A DNA stretch of 64,000 bases, from contig NZ_VCNJ01000019.1 in NCBI RefSeq assembly GCF_005938625.1, positions 44,170-108,169 of the forward strand, in the 5' to 3' direction. How positions within the stretch are numbered: the first letter of the stretch is position 1; each line of letters starts with the position of its first letter. The position numbers were made by a program, and so were the translations under genes. Shown piece after piece: positions 37,335 through 45,876 of the stretch. The DNA is from Pseudomonas fluorescens (lineage in GTDB: Bacteria > Pseudomonadota > Gammaproteobacteria > Pseudomonadales > Pseudomonadaceae). The notes under the pieces are model-generated. The model did not search any database. It worked only from the letters and a program-made list of their open reading frames with translations, and was not told the origin of the DNA.

Positions 37335-38747
37335 ATGTCAGTCGCCACCAGCCTTATCGAAGAGTCGTCGGCCCGGGTTACTTCGGCGCCGACCGAAACG
37401 CTGTACCAGTTCAACGAATCGCCATTGCTGGCCCGTCAGGCCCGGCAGGAATCCAACGCCCGCAGCTATCCACGACGTATTCCTTTGGCACTGAAGCGCG
37501 CCAAAGGTCTGTATGTCGAAGACGTTGAAGGGCGCACTTTCATCGACTGCCTCGCTGGCGCCGGCACGCTGGCGCTGGGGCATAATCACCCGGTGGTGAT
37601 CGAAGCGATCCAGCAGGTGCTGGCCGATGAGTTGCCGCTGCACACCCTCGACCTGACCACGCCGGTCAAGGATCAGTTTGTCCAGGATCTGTTCGGTTTG
37701 CTGCCTTCGGCCCTTGCGGCTGAAGCGAAAATCCAGTTCTGCGGCCCGACCGGGACCGATGCCGTGGAAGCGGCATTGAAGCTGGTACGCACGGCGACCG
37801 GGCGCAGCACCGTGCTGTCTTTCTCCGGTGGTTACCACGGCATGAGCCAGGGTGCGTTGAGCCTGATGGGCAGCCTTGGGCCGAAAAAGCCGCTTGGCGC
37901 GCTGCTCAGCAGTGGCGTGCAGTTCATGCCGTTTCCGTATGACTACCGTTGCCCGTTCGGCCTTGGTGGCGCGGCGGGCGTAAAGGCCAACCTGAGTTAC
38001 CTGGAAAACCTGCTCAACGACCCGGAAGCCGGCGTGCAACTGCCCGCTGCGGTAATCGTCGAGGCGGTGCAGGGCGAGGGCGGCGTGATTCCGGCGGACA
38101 TCGAGTGGCTGCGCGGCTTGCGGCGGATCACCGAGAAGGCCGGTGTGGCGCTGATCGTCGACGAGATCCAGAGCGGTTTCGCCCGCACCGGCAAGATGTT
38201 TGCTTTCGAACACGCTGGCATCACCCCGGATGTGGTGGTGTTGTCCAAAGCCATCGGCGGCAGCCTGCCGTTGGCCGTCGTGGTCTATCGCGACTGGCTC
38301 GACACCTGGCAGCCGGGCGCGCACGCCGGCACGTTCCGTGGCAATCAGATGGCCATGGCGGCAGGCTCCGCGGTGATGCGTTACCTGGTTGAGCACAAGG
38401 TCTGCGAACACGCTGCTGCCATGGGCGAGCGCCTTAGCGAACACCTGCAACTCCTGCAACGCGACTTCCCGCAACTGGGCGACATTCGTGGTCGTGGGCT
38501 GATGCTCGGGGTAGAGCTTGTCGAGCCGAACGGCCCGCTGGATGCGCTCGGTCATCCGCCGGCGTTTGCGCGACTGGCGCCGCTGGTACAGCGCGAATGC
38601 CTCAAGCGTGGGCTGATTCTGGAACTGGGCGGTCGGCATGGCGCGGTGGTGCGTTTCCTCCCACCGCTGGTGATCACTGCCGCCGAAATCGACCGCGTCG
38701 CGGAGATCTTTGGTCGCGCTTTGGCCGCCGCCACCGCGTCGCTGTAA
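37335..38747 (+). CDS. pvdH: Diaminobutyrate-2-oxoglutarate aminotransferase PvdH
   Basis: 470 aa, class III PLP aminotransferase. Converts aspartate-4-semialdehyde to L-2,4-diaminobutyrate, which PvdL builds into the chromophore. PLP contacts are [39 protein letters not shown] and Schiff-base Lys 305 in [15 protein letters not shown]. Length equals P. aeruginosa PvdH. The ATG at 37335 begins [11 protein letters not shown]; a start 12 codons earlier is less likely. Driven by its own PvdS box; its stop codon forms part of the next PvdS box. EctB of ectoine synthesis is a relative, but no ectA or ectC is present. Confidence 0.93.
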   Translation: MSVATSLIEESSARVTSAPTETLYQFNESPLLARQARQESNARSYPRRIPLALKRAKGLYVEDVEGRTFIDCLAGAGTLALGHNHPVVIEAIQQVLADELPLHTLDLTTPVKDQFVQDLFGLLPSALAAEAKIQFCGPTGTDAVEAALKLVRTATGRSTVLSFSGGYHGMSQGALSLMGSLGPKKPLGALLSSGVQFMPFPYDYRCPFGLGGAAGVKANLSYLENLLNDPEAGVQLPAAVIVEAVQGEGGVIPADIEWLRGLRRITEKAGVALIVDEIQSGFARTGKMFAFEHAGITPDVVVLSKAIGGSLPLAVVVYRDWLDTWQPGAHAGTFRGNQMAMAAGSAVMRYLVEHKVCEHAAAMGERLSEHLQLLQRDFPQLGDIRGRGLMLGVELVEPNGPLDALGHPPAFARLAPLVQRECLKRGLILELGGRHGAVVRFLPPLVITAAEIDRVAEIFGRALAAATASL

Positions 38748-38768
38748 ATTTTTCGCCGCGCCGAACGT
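38745..38768 (+). promoter_or_regulatory. PvdS promoter box overlapping the pvdH stop codon
   Basis: TAAAT-N16-CGT, exact. The TAA of the box is the pvdH stop codon, and the CGT lies 62 nt before the MbtH-like ATG. This suggests separate iron-starvation control for the MbtH gene. Confidence 0.75.
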
Positions 38769-38830
38769 TCTTTCTACATACCCGGCTGCACCCCTCGTGC
38801 AGCCCACCCTTACAACGATGGAGAACCAGC

Positions 38831-39055
38831 ATGACGTCAGTATTCGACCGCGAGGACATCCTCTTTCAGGTCGTGGTCAACCACGAAGAGCAATACTCGA
38901 TCTGGCCGGACTACAAAGCCGTGCCGGAAGGCTGGCGCACCGTGGGCAAGAGCGGCCTGAAAAAAGAGTGCCTGGCCTACATCGAAGAAGTCTGGACTGA
39001 CATGCGTCCGCTGAGCCTGCGCCAGAAGATGGAAGGGCAGGCCGCCGCGCAATAA
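38831..39055 (+). CDS. MbtH-family NRPS accessory protein
   Basis: 74 aa. MbtH-like proteins bind adenylation domains and help them fold and activate amino acids. Signature residues are visible: [18 protein letters not shown], with the conserved Trp residues, then [17 protein letters not shown]. It corresponds by position to P. aeruginosa PA2412, next to pvdH and the fpv operon; the thioesterase-like gene PA2411 found there is missing here. Its own PvdS box and a strong terminator bracket it, so it is probably a single-gene unit supporting PvdL and other pyoverdine synthetases. Confidence 0.92.
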   Translation: MTSVFDREDILFQVVVNHEEQYSIWPDYKAVPEGWRTVGKSGLKKECLAYIEEVWTDMRPLSLRQKMEGQAAAQ

Positions 39056-39072
39056 GCGCCCGGGCAAAAAGA

Positions 39073-39108
39073 AACCCGCTGGACTGGAAACAGTCAGCGG
39101 GTTTTTTT
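39073..39108 (+). terminator. Intrinsic terminator after the MbtH gene
   Basis: AACCCGCTG(G)ACTG pairs with CAGTCAGCGGGTT around a GAAA tetraloop and is followed by T7. The A-run on the left arm also gives T-rich sequence for the convergent fpv operon. Confidence 0.9.
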
Positions 39109-39131
39109 ATTGCCTTGGATTTGTGTTGCCT

Positions 39132-39176
39132 TTCAGGGCCCCATCGCTGGCTTGCCAGCGAAGAACGATAACGCGG
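39132..39176. repeat. Single REP-like element
   Basis: CATCGCTGGCTTGCCAGCGA, a palindromic core, followed by AGAACGATAACGCGG. It resembles a single REP of the GCTGGCxxGCCAGC type and lies downstream of fpvF. Confidence 0.55.
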
Positions 39177-39188
39177 TTCCGGCTGAAA

Positions 39189-40094
39189 TTACGCCCCGCT
39201 CAATCCCTTTAGCAGCAAATCAACATTGCCTTCCAGCTCCGCCACCGGATCCGCCGCATCCGTACTCAACACCACCAGACGACTCCCCGACTCGGCGATC
39301 GCCGCTTTCACCGGCTCCGATGGCTGCCGATGATGCAGCACCACCGCGACATCATTGTCCTTGAGCGTTGCCGTCAGCTTTTTAAGACCCTCAGCCGTCC
39401 ACTCGGTATCAGGTCGTGGATCCTCGCCGATCAGCTCCAGATTGAGGCTGCCGATCAAATAGCCGAAATGATCGCTCAAACTCATCACACTCAGATTGTC
39501 CGCACTGGCCAGACGCGCTTCGCTATCCGCGCTGAGCTTCAACAGACGCTGCTTCAACGTCGCCAGATTCGCCTCGATTGCAGGCTTTGCGCTAGGTGCC
39601 AGGCGCACCAGATCCGCAGCCATCACGTCCGCCATGCGTCCCATGTTGTTGCTGGCCAGCCATGGCTGGCTGTTCAAGCCGTCGACCTTCAGATCCGGTT
39701 GCACGGCAATGCCCGGCAGGGCGCCGTCGACAGGGCGGGCCGCATCAACTTCGACGATGCGTATATTGCTGCGGCGGGCGATCGGGTACAACTGATCATC
39801 CGGCCACAGCGAGCGCACACCAATCACGGCATCGGCACCGGTTGCCAGTTTGCTCAGGGCCGGAGCGCCGCGCCCGGTGAAGTAGGCACTCTGACGACTG
39901 CCCGGCAGGTTTGCTGGTGCCGCCCGTTCGAGATTGACATCAGTGCCCTTGAGCAGCGCTTCTGCCAAGCCAAAGGTGATGGGCAACGAGGCCAGTACCT
40001 GCAGCGGTTTAGCTTTGTCGGCGGCCATCAACGGCGAGCAGACCACACCGCACAGGGTCATGGCCAAGGTCAGTTTTCGCAGTGAAAAAGTCAT
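39189..40094 (-). CDS. fpvF: Periplasmic metal-binding protein FpvF
   Basis: 301 aa, cluster A-I/ZnuA-like substrate-binding protein with signal peptide ending SPLMAADK. Motifs include VLASLPITFGLAEALLKG, LPGSRQSAYFTGRGAPALSK, NNMGRMADVMAADL and SLSDHFGYLIG. The typical metal-binding His run is missing, in keeping with a role as partner of FpvC rather than a zinc carrier. In P. aeruginosa FpvF and FpvC together bind ferri-pyoverdine or released iron in the periplasm. Last gene of fpvGHJKCDEF; it begins right after the fpvE stop, without a gap. Confidence 0.9.
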   Translation of the reverse strand: MTFSLRKLTLAMTLCGVVCSPLMAADKAKPLQVLASLPITFGLAEALLKGTDVNLERAAPANLPGSRQSAYFTGRGAPALSKLATGADAVIGVRSLWPDDQLYPIARRSNIRIVEVDAARPVDGALPGIAVQPDLKVDGLNSQPWLASNNMGRMADVMAADLVRLAPSAKPAIEANLATLKQRLLKLSADSEARLASADNLSVMSLSDHFGYLIGSLNLELIGEDPRPDTEWTAEGLKKLTATLKDNDVAVVLHHRQPSEPVKAAIAESGSRLVVLSTDAADPVAELEGNVDLLLKGLSGA

Positions 40095-40994
40095 TTATCC
40101 AAGATTCCCTTTCAGACTCGGGACAACCCCGCGCGCAATGGCGGCGAGGGCGAAGGCAATGCCGGCGACCAGAATGATCGCGGCGCCGGATGGAATCGGC
40201 AGATCGAACACGATGGGCGCAAGAATCCCGCACAACGTGCTGACCGTGGCGATCAGCACCGAGCACCAGAAGAACCCTTTGAGTGACTGGCTGAGCAACC
40301 GCGCCGCTGCCGCTGGAATCACCAGCAGTGCACCGACCAGAATCGCGCCGATGACTTTCACTGCCGCCACGGTGATCAGCGTCACCAGAATCACGAACAG
40401 ATAATCCAGGGTCTTCACCGCCACTCCACGCACCGCTGCCAGTTGCGGATTGAAGCTGGCGAGCATGATGCGGTTGTACAGCGGCAGGGCCAACGCCATG
40501 ACCAGCGAGCCGACAATGGCCAGTACCGCCAGATCGTTACCGTTGACCGTCAGCACTGAGCCGAACAATACGTTTTCGAGAATGTGCACGTTGATCTTGC
40601 CCGCCAGAATCAACAGCAGGCTCGCGCCGAGTGCCAGCGACACCGACAGAAACACGCCGATCAAGGTATCGGGCGCCAGACCGGTGCGGTTGCGCAGGTA
40701 ATTGAGCAGGATGCCGAACAGCAGGCAGTAACCGAACAGGCTGCCGTAGGGACCGGTGTAGGGCTCGCCGAGCAGGATGCCGATGGCCACACCGGTCAGC
40801 GCCGCGTGGCCCACCGCTTCGGAGAAAAACGCGAAGCGCTTGACCACCACCAGTGTGCCGAGGCCGCCGAGCACCGGGCCGATCAGCAGCCCGGCAAGCA
40901 ACGCATTGACCACGAAACCGTAGGCCAGCGCTTCCGGCAGATAACCGGACGAGGCCCAGCCTTGCACCATCAAACGAAAGGCTTCGTAACTCAT
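40095..40994 (-). CDS. fpvE: Inner-membrane iron permease FpvE
   Basis: 299 aa, ABC-3 (ZnuB/MntB type) permease with about eight hydrophobic helices: YGFVVNALLAGLLIGPVLGG, FAFFSEAVGHAALTGVAIG, YCLLFGILLNYL, VLAIVGSLVMALALPL, FVILVTLITVAAVKVIGAI. It imports the iron released from pyoverdine together with ATPase FpvD. The ATG at 40994 shares one base with the fpvD stop, so the two are coupled; the open frame upstream to 41147 overlaps fpvD and is not used. Confidence 0.92.
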   Translation of the reverse strand: MSYEAFRLMVQGWASSGYLPEALAYGFVVNALLAGLLIGPVLGGLGTLVVVKRFAFFSEAVGHAALTGVAIGILLGEPYTGPYGSLFGYCLLFGILLNYLRNRTGLAPDTLIGVFLSVSLALGASLLLILAGKINVHILENVLFGSVLTVNGNDLAVLAIVGSLVMALALPLYNRIMLASFNPQLAAVRGVAVKTLDYLFVILVTLITVAAVKVIGAILVGALLVIPAAAARLLSQSLKGFFWCSVLIATVSTLCGILAPIVFDLPIPSGAAIILVAGIAFALAAIARGVVPSLKGNLG

Positions 40995-41857
40995 CAGGCA
41001 GCGCTCCGTGGATGGGTCGAGAACAGCGTCAGCAGTCGTTCCGGGGTCAGCGCCTGTTGTGGCGTGGCGTCGAACAGTACACGACGGTTCAGGCCAGTGA
41101 CCCGATCGGCCAGGCGTCCGACCGCTTCCAGATCGTGCTCGATCCACAGCACGGTGATGCCCGCCGCGCGCCAGTCATTGAGCAGACGCTCGAACACCTG
41201 AATCCCGGCTTCATCGAGTGCCGACATCGGTTCATCCAGCACCAGCAATTGCGGCGCCGGAATCAAACCTTGTGCGAGCAGCACCCGCTGCCGTTCCCCG
41301 CCGGACAGCGCACCCATGCGCCGCTTGCGTTTGTCCTGCATGCCGACGCGTTCCAGCGCATCGCCAATGGCGCCGGCGTAACGCTTGCTCAAACCGAGAA
41401 ACGCCGGGCGTCGCTGACACATCGCGGCCATGAAATCGTCAACGGTCAAAGGCAAACCGCGATCGAACTCCAACGCTTGCGGCACATAACCGATGGTTCC
41501 AGGTTCACCGGGCCATTGCAGGCTGAGCTGGCCCTGATGGGGCATTTGCCCGAGCAGGGTCTTGATCAGCGAACTCTTGCCGCCACCGTTGGGACCGACC
41601 AGCGCGTGTACGCTGCCGGGCTGTACCTGGAAGGTAACCTTGTCGAGAATCGTCGTGCGACCCAGGGTCAGAGAGACTTCCGCAAAATCCAGAGTCGGCC
41701 CACAGACCTTTGGGAGCGACGGTGCGACGATTCGACTTGCTCGCGAATGCGGTGTGTCATTCGATAAGGATGTTGGCTGACCCGACGCCTTCGCGAGCAA
41801 GCTCGCTCCCACAGGGGACTCGGTGTTTTCGGGGGAGAGGGTTTCTCTGGAAGTCAT
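40994..41857 (-). CDS. fpvD: ABC transporter ATPase FpvD with REP-derived N-terminus
   Basis: 287 aa. Complete nucleotide-binding domain: Walker A GPNGGGKSSLIKT, Q loop YVPQALEF, signature LSGGERQRVLLAQ, Walker B LLVLDEPMSALDE and switch His in LWIEHDLE. It powers FpvE. The first ~50 residues are not ABC sequence: they translate a REP doublet (GASLLAKASG and RASRIVAP). No ATG, GTG or TTG occurs between the ATG at 41857 and the ABC core, and that ATG overlaps the fpvC stop (ATGA), so the REP must be translated unless a non-standard start is used. Confidence 0.88.
   Translation of the reverse strand: MTSRETLSPENTESPVGASLLAKASGQPTSLSNDTPHSRASRIVAPSLPKVCGPTLDFAEVSLTLGRTTILDKVTFQVQPGSVHALVGPNGGGKSSLIKTLLGQMPHQGQLSLQWPGEPGTIGYVPQALEFDRGLPLTVDDFMAAMCQRRPAFLGLSKRYAGAIGDALERVGMQDKRKRRMGALSGGERQRVLLAQGLIPAPQLLVLDEPMSALDEAGIQVFERLLNDWRAAGITVLWIEHDLEAVGRLADRVTGLNRRVLFDATPQQALTPERLLTLFSTHPRSAA
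41707..41815. repeat. REP doublet inside the fpvD reading frame
   Basis: The left arm is GGGAGCGACGGTGCGACGAT plus TCGACTTGCTCGCGAATGCG, a REP variant with an extra ~16 bp; the right arm is CCTTCGCGAGCAAGCTCGCT ending CCCACAGG. It stays in frame through fpvD on the minus strand without a stop. Confidence 0.85.
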
Positions 41858-42783
41858 GCGCCAGACTCCTGAATCGCCCGCACCACGGTGTTAAGGTTGC
41901 CGGTCATTTCCTTTTCGTATTTGTCGGCGGTGTATTCGCCGTAGGAAATGTGCGACAGCGGATACAGCTTCACCCCGGACTCACGCTGGATCGTCTCGAC
42001 GTAAGTGGAGGGGAAATCCATCTCCGAGAAGATCACTTTCACGTCCAGTTCACGCAGCTGGTCGATGGTCTTCTTCAACTGGCTTGGGCTTGGCTCGATG
42101 CCGTGCGCCGGTTCAACCACGGCGGTCACTTCCAGGCCGAACTCACGCAGCAGATAGTCGTAAGCGGCGTGCACTGTGGCCACGCGCAGTTCGGCGTTCG
42201 GTGCCTGGGTCAGTTTTGCCAGCGCGTCGGCGCGCATCTGGCGCAGGCGTTTGCCGTAGGCGCGGGCGTTCTGGGTGTAGGTCTTGGCGTTGTCCGGATC
42301 AAGTTTGCCCAGTTCGCGGGCGATGTTGTTGACCTGAGCGATGGAAGCGCTGATCGACAGGAACGTGTGCGGATTCACCACTTTGCCGGCGCCGCGTGCG
42401 GCAACGCCGGTGGCAGCCAGCAGCGGCACGTTCTCGTTGGCTTCGATGGTTTTGATGTTCGGCGTTTCGCTGGCGGCGATCATGCGGTCGGCGAAGTCGT
42501 CATGGCCAACGCCGTTGAGCACGATTACATCCAGCCCGCTGATGCGCTTGATGTCCTCGGCCCGTGGTTCGTAGGCGTGCGGGTTGAAGCCGGCGGGGAT
42601 CAGCGGCACCACCTCGGCCTTGTCGCCGACGATGTTCGCCACATAGCTGTAATAAGGGTGCAGGGTAATGCCGATGCGCAGGCGTTTGGCCGGATCGGCG
42701 CTGACCAGCGGGCTCAGCAGACAGGCACAAAGACCTGCCAGAAACAAACGTAACAACGGACGGCGAGGCGATGAAATAGACAT
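41854..42783 (-). CDS. fpvC: Periplasmic ferri-pyoverdine/iron-binding protein FpvC
   Basis: 309 aa, cluster A-I metal-binding protein. Signal peptide ACLLSPLVSADP; metal-site residues expected of the family are visible as His in ITLHPYYSYV, FNPHAYEPR, Asp/His in NGVGHDDFAD, VVNPHTFLS, VATVHAAYDYL and EMDFPSTYVE. In P. aeruginosa FpvC binds ferrous iron after reduction of ferri-pyoverdine and passes it to FpvDE. The ATG at 42783 gives MSISSPRRPLLRLF; the open frame upstream lacks a start signal. It follows fpvK by 35 bp and overlaps fpvD by ATGA. Confidence 0.92.
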   Translation of the reverse strand: MSISSPRRPLLRLFLAGLCACLLSPLVSADPAKRLRIGITLHPYYSYVANIVGDKAEVVPLIPAGFNPHAYEPRAEDIKRISGLDVIVLNGVGHDDFADRMIAASETPNIKTIEANENVPLLAATGVAARGAGKVVNPHTFLSISASIAQVNNIARELGKLDPDNAKTYTQNARAYGKRLRQMRADALAKLTQAPNAELRVATVHAAYDYLLREFGLEVTAVVEPAHGIEPSPSQLKKTIDQLRELDVKVIFSEMDFPSTYVETIQRESGVKLYPLSHISYGEYTADKYEKEMTGNLNTVVRAIQESGA

Positions 42784-42818
42784 GGGCAAGCGGTCTTCTC
42801 TCGGAGGAGGGCGAGGAA

Positions 42819-43394
42819 TCAATGGCGATGTTCGCGGGTAACCCCGGCATCGTATTGCGCGACGATCTGTTTCCAGCCGGCAGCGGACAGCGCCGCGTCG
42901 GTCAATTCGGTCGGCACTGGCAGACGGGCATCACGGTTGAGCCAGATGTCCGGAGCAGCCTTGTCATCGCTGCTCAGCAGCATGACGAATGAACCGGCGA
43001 CGGCCGGGTTCTGGCTGTGGCCGAAATAAGCGCTGTTCGCCAGCAACTGCCAGGCATGACCGCCACGGCTGACCGAACTCGCATCCTGGGCAAACGGCGC
43101 AAAGCCGTCGTCGGCCAGACTTTGCGGTGTCGGCAGGGCTTGCTGTTCTTCGCGCAACAAGCGGATTTCATCGAGGGTCACCCGCAGGTCGGTGTAGATG
43201 CCTTGTTCCGATGCACTGAGGTCGCGGCGCGCGTCGAGTTGATTGGACGCAACCGGCTCAGGCTCATGAGAAACCCCGCGCCACGCGACCACAGAACCTG
43301 CGACTGCCAGAATCAACAGGCACAACAGCAGCACATTGAGGGTTTCATGACCGGCACCGGCCGGGCGTACGACTTGTGTGGTTGGCGTACTCAT
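42819..43394 (-). CDS. fpvK: Membrane-anchored FpvK
   Basis: 191 aa. One N-terminal membrane helix (LNVLLLCLLILAVAGSVVAW), then a periplasmic domain of about 150 residues with no known catalytic motif (GIYTDLRVTLDEIRLLREEQ, GHAWQLLANSAYFGHSQ). It ends with a His-containing tail, REHRH. In P. aeruginosa FpvG, FpvH, FpvJ and FpvK form an inner-membrane complex needed for efficient iron release from ferri-pyoverdine. Overlaps fpvJ by 4 nt. Confidence 0.88.
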   Translation of the reverse strand: MSTPTTQVVRPAGAGHETLNVLLLCLLILAVAGSVVAWRGVSHEPEPVASNQLDARRDLSASEQGIYTDLRVTLDEIRLLREEQQALPTPQSLADDGFAPFAQDASSVSRGGHAWQLLANSAYFGHSQNPAVAGSFVMLLSSDDKAAPDIWLNRDARLPVPTELTDAALSAAGWKQIVAQYDAGVTREHRH

Positions 43395-43732
43395 GGGGTT
43401 TCAATGTCCGCCTGGTCGATTTCCACCACATGGCCCGGGCCTGCGTCGAACAGCACGTAAAACTCGGCGCCAGGCTTCTTGAAGGTCAGCGTGGAATCTG
43501 CGCCGAGCTTGCCCGGCACCAGAATGGTTTCGTCATAACCAATCACATCAAGGGTCACCCCCGGCGCGCCGCTGCCGTCGGAGAAACCGCCAGTGCATTT
43601 GATCTGCTCGGCGTCGATGGCTGTGCATTCGCACATCGGGTTATGCGCCAGAGCGCTGGCACTGAATCCGGCGCCGAGCACCAGCAGCACGGCGCTCAGC
43701 CGCAGGCGAAAAGGGCGTTGCGAGCAAGTCAT
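43391..43732 (-). CDS. fpvJ: Small periplasmic protein FpvJ
   Basis: 113 aa. The signal sequence AVLLVLGAGFSASALAHN is followed by a Cys-rich start, MCECTAIDAEQIKCTGGFSDG, and a small beta-rich domain. The cysteines could bind metal or form disulfides (inference). Part of the FpvGHJK complex by position and sequence. The ATG at 43732 overlaps the fpvH stop by 4 nt, which fixes the start; the reading frame extends further upstream only through fpvH. Confidence 0.88.
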   Translation of the reverse strand: MTCSQRPFRLRLSAVLLVLGAGFSASALAHNPMCECTAIDAEQIKCTGGFSDGSGAPGVTLDVIGYDETILVPGKLGADSTLTFKKPGAEFYVLFDAGPGHVVEIDQADIETP

Positions 43733-44271
43733 GGTTTGACTCCTTGTTTGTTCAGCCAGGCGAAGGTGGCGGGGGAGGCCTGACTCAGGGGAATCGAAGC
43801 CTGATGCATGCTGCCGTCCCAGCCTTCCATGGTGATCCACAGTTCAGCGTCGGGTCTGGTCTTCTCCGGGATCGGCATTTGCGTGCCCATGCGGTAAGGC
43901 GTGCCGAAGAAAATCGTACCGGCGGCGCGCAGGCTGCGTGGCTTGCCGATGCGCAGGTAAGTAGCCTTGACCTGCTCGACACAGGCATCGCACAGGGCGG
44001 CGCTGAAATCTTTCATGTAACCGGCCGGGCCGGTGAGCACCGGCGCTTCGTTGCGCAATTCGGCCAGGCGCAGGCTCCATGGGCCGACCTGAATATTGCC
44101 GATTTCATGTTGGCCCAGGCCGCTGTCACCGCGAAACAGCGAGGCGTCGGCGAAGTACTTGGGCATGAACCCAAGCGGGATCAACAGCAGCAGGACATTG
44201 ATGTGGAAGCGCCATTTGTGCCAGAAGTGTGCGAGGCGAGAAGGCTGTGCCTTGGTGGTGGACTTGCTCAC
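43729..44271 (-). CDS. fpvH: Inner-membrane protein FpvH
   Basis: 180 aa. One membrane helix near residues 20-38 (INVLLLLIPLGFMPKYF), then a periplasmic domain with a CDAC motif (ALCDACVEQVKATYL) that could be redox-active or bind iron. In P. aeruginosa FpvH raises the reductase efficiency of FpvG. Both ends overlap neighbours by 4 nt (fpvG and fpvJ), so the operon is tightly coupled. Confidence 0.9.
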   Translation of the reverse strand: MSKSTTKAQPSRLAHFWHKWRFHINVLLLLIPLGFMPKYFADASLFRGDSGLGQHEIGNIQVGPWSLRLAELRNEAPVLTGPAGYMKDFSAALCDACVEQVKATYLRIGKPRSLRAAGTIFFGTPYRMGTQMPIPEKTRPDAELWITMEGWDGSMHQASIPLSQASPATFAWLNKQGVKP

Positions 44272-45467
44272 AGGCTGGCCTCCGAGGTTTCACGGCTCAT
44301 GGCCGGTTGTGCCTTGATGCGGTTGTTCCTGTCTTCGCGCTTCAGCGCATTGGCGGTGGCCAGGGCGGTGCGTTTGGTCCAGATCAACAAACCACTGAGA
44401 ATCATCAGGCTCAGGATCAAACCGAAGAAGAACCAGATCAGCTTGATCCAGATGCCACCGAAGTCGCCGGTGTGCAGCGGCCGCATGGACTCGGTGACGA
44501 ACTCCAGCGACGAGCGATCGGACAGCAGACGCGAAGCGGCGATATCGCCGTTGTACGGATTGAGCGTGGCGGTCTGGAACATCAGCGGATACCAGCCGCG
44601 ACCGCCGACGCTCATGTGGCTGTAGGCATTGCCCGGCAGACTGACGAAACTGGCTTCCAGCCCGGGAATCTTCTCTTGCGCGAGCTCGACGGCACGGTCC
44701 AGGCTGATCCGTGGCGGTGGCGTGCCGGCGGCAGAGATCGGCACGCTTTCGCGGGACATGGCCGGAATGATCGGCTCGCTGGAGATGGCGATCTGGTTGT
44801 CGAACAGAATCGCCCGAATCAGAAACCAGATCCCGGTGATGGAAATCACCGCAATGAACCAGATCGACCAGATACCGCACAAGCGATGGAAGTCACCCCA
44901 GAAGATTCGTGCGCCATGACGCACGCGCAGGGTCGGACGCAGAAAACCTTTCCAGAAGCGCTTGTAGACCACCAGCCCGGTGATCAGCGAGACCAGCATC
45001 GGCACGCCGAGGAACGACACCAGATACCAGCCCCAACTGAATCCGTTGGTGAACGGCACCAGCCACCAGCCGTGCAGGGCGCGGGTGAAGGCTTTGAAAT
45101 CGAAGGTTGGCGCGGGGCCCTGAATCACCCCAGTGTAAGGATTGACGTAGACCGTCTGTGAGCGGCCGTCCGGATAGCTGACCGCAACGTCGAGCGCGAA
45201 GTGTGATTCGTCGGGGCGACTGATGCTTTCAACGAGGGTCTGCGGTTCGGCTTTTTTGATCGCCGCCATGATCTGGTCATAGCTGAGCAGCGGCGCATCG
45301 TCCGCAGGCTGGCTGGCGCGCATCTGCGGGTTGGCCAGCCAGACGATTTCCTGACTGACCACCGCCAGTGTGCCGGTGACACAGACGATCAGGACAAAGA
45401 ACCAGATCGGTAACGCCAGCCAGCTATGAACGAGGAACCACAGTTTGGAGCGGGATTTCTTCGACAT
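44268..45467 (-). CDS. fpvG: Ferri-pyoverdine reductase FpvG (PepSY-TM)
   Basis: 399 aa, PepSY-associated membrane protein. Four membrane segments: SWLALPIWFFVLIVCVTGTL, the stretch WGWYLVSFLGVPMLVSLITG, SIWFIAVISITGIWFLI, and LIWFFFGLILSLMILSGLLI. The His residues expected for haem or metal are present (HSWLALP, ALHGWW, HRLCG). It reduces the ferric ion of pyoverdine in the periplasm so the siderophore can be recycled. First gene of the eight-gene operon, order identical to PA2403-PA2410. The upstream region has a weak PvdS-like box (see findings). Confidence 0.92.
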   Translation of the reverse strand: MSKKSRSKLWFLVHSWLALPIWFFVLIVCVTGTLAVVSQEIVWLANPQMRASQPADDAPLLSYDQIMAAIKKAEPQTLVESISRPDESHFALDVAVSYPDGRSQTVYVNPYTGVIQGPAPTFDFKAFTRALHGWWLVPFTNGFSWGWYLVSFLGVPMLVSLITGLVVYKRFWKGFLRPTLRVRHGARIFWGDFHRLCGIWSIWFIAVISITGIWFLIRAILFDNQIAISSEPIIPAMSRESVPISAAGTPPPRISLDRAVELAQEKIPGLEASFVSLPGNAYSHMSVGGRGWYPLMFQTATLNPYNGDIAASRLLSDRSSLEFVTESMRPLHTGDFGGIWIKLIWFFFGLILSLMILSGLLIWTKRTALATANALKREDRNNRIKAQPAMSRETSEASL

Positions 45468-45660
45468 GATTGCGCGTCTTGATAGCGGTGAAAGGGCGCG
45501 TGGCTACGGGCTTCGCAGCACGGGGACCCCGAAAGACCGGACGTGGCTTTTGCCTACGCGAACGGCCTGCATCTATATAGGACGGATGAGCGCGGAAAAT
45601 CCCGAAAGGCGATATGAAAGCAAATGTTTCCCAATTCGCAGGGTGTGACGAGATCCCACA

Positions 45661-45751
45661 GTAGGAGCTGCGGCACGCTGCGATCTTTTGATCTTGATCT
45701 TTAAAAACAAGATCAAAAGATCGCAGCCTCGTTGCACTCGACAGCTCCTAC
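45661..45751. repeat. REP doublet, GTAGGAGCTG type
   Basis: GTAGGAGCTGCGGCACGCTG and GATCTTTTGATCTTG are mirrored by CAAGATCAAAAGATCGCAGC and CAGCTCCTAC. It stands between the fpv promoter and leuC. Confidence 0.87.
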
Positions 45752-45876
45752 AGGGTTTTGCTGCGTGCATGGGATCAAACACGATTCATGATCCACGCCA
45801 TCACTGTCTGCCAATTGATGGCCGATCCGCGCTGCCTATGATGGGAATCACCTGATTTCCCTGAGTGAGCGCCTTG

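Noticed and set aside
40095..41147. Longer fpvE starting upstream at 41147
   Set aside because: The extension lies over fpvD in another frame and encodes low-complexity residues; the ATG at 40994 with a one-base stop overlap is the natural start.
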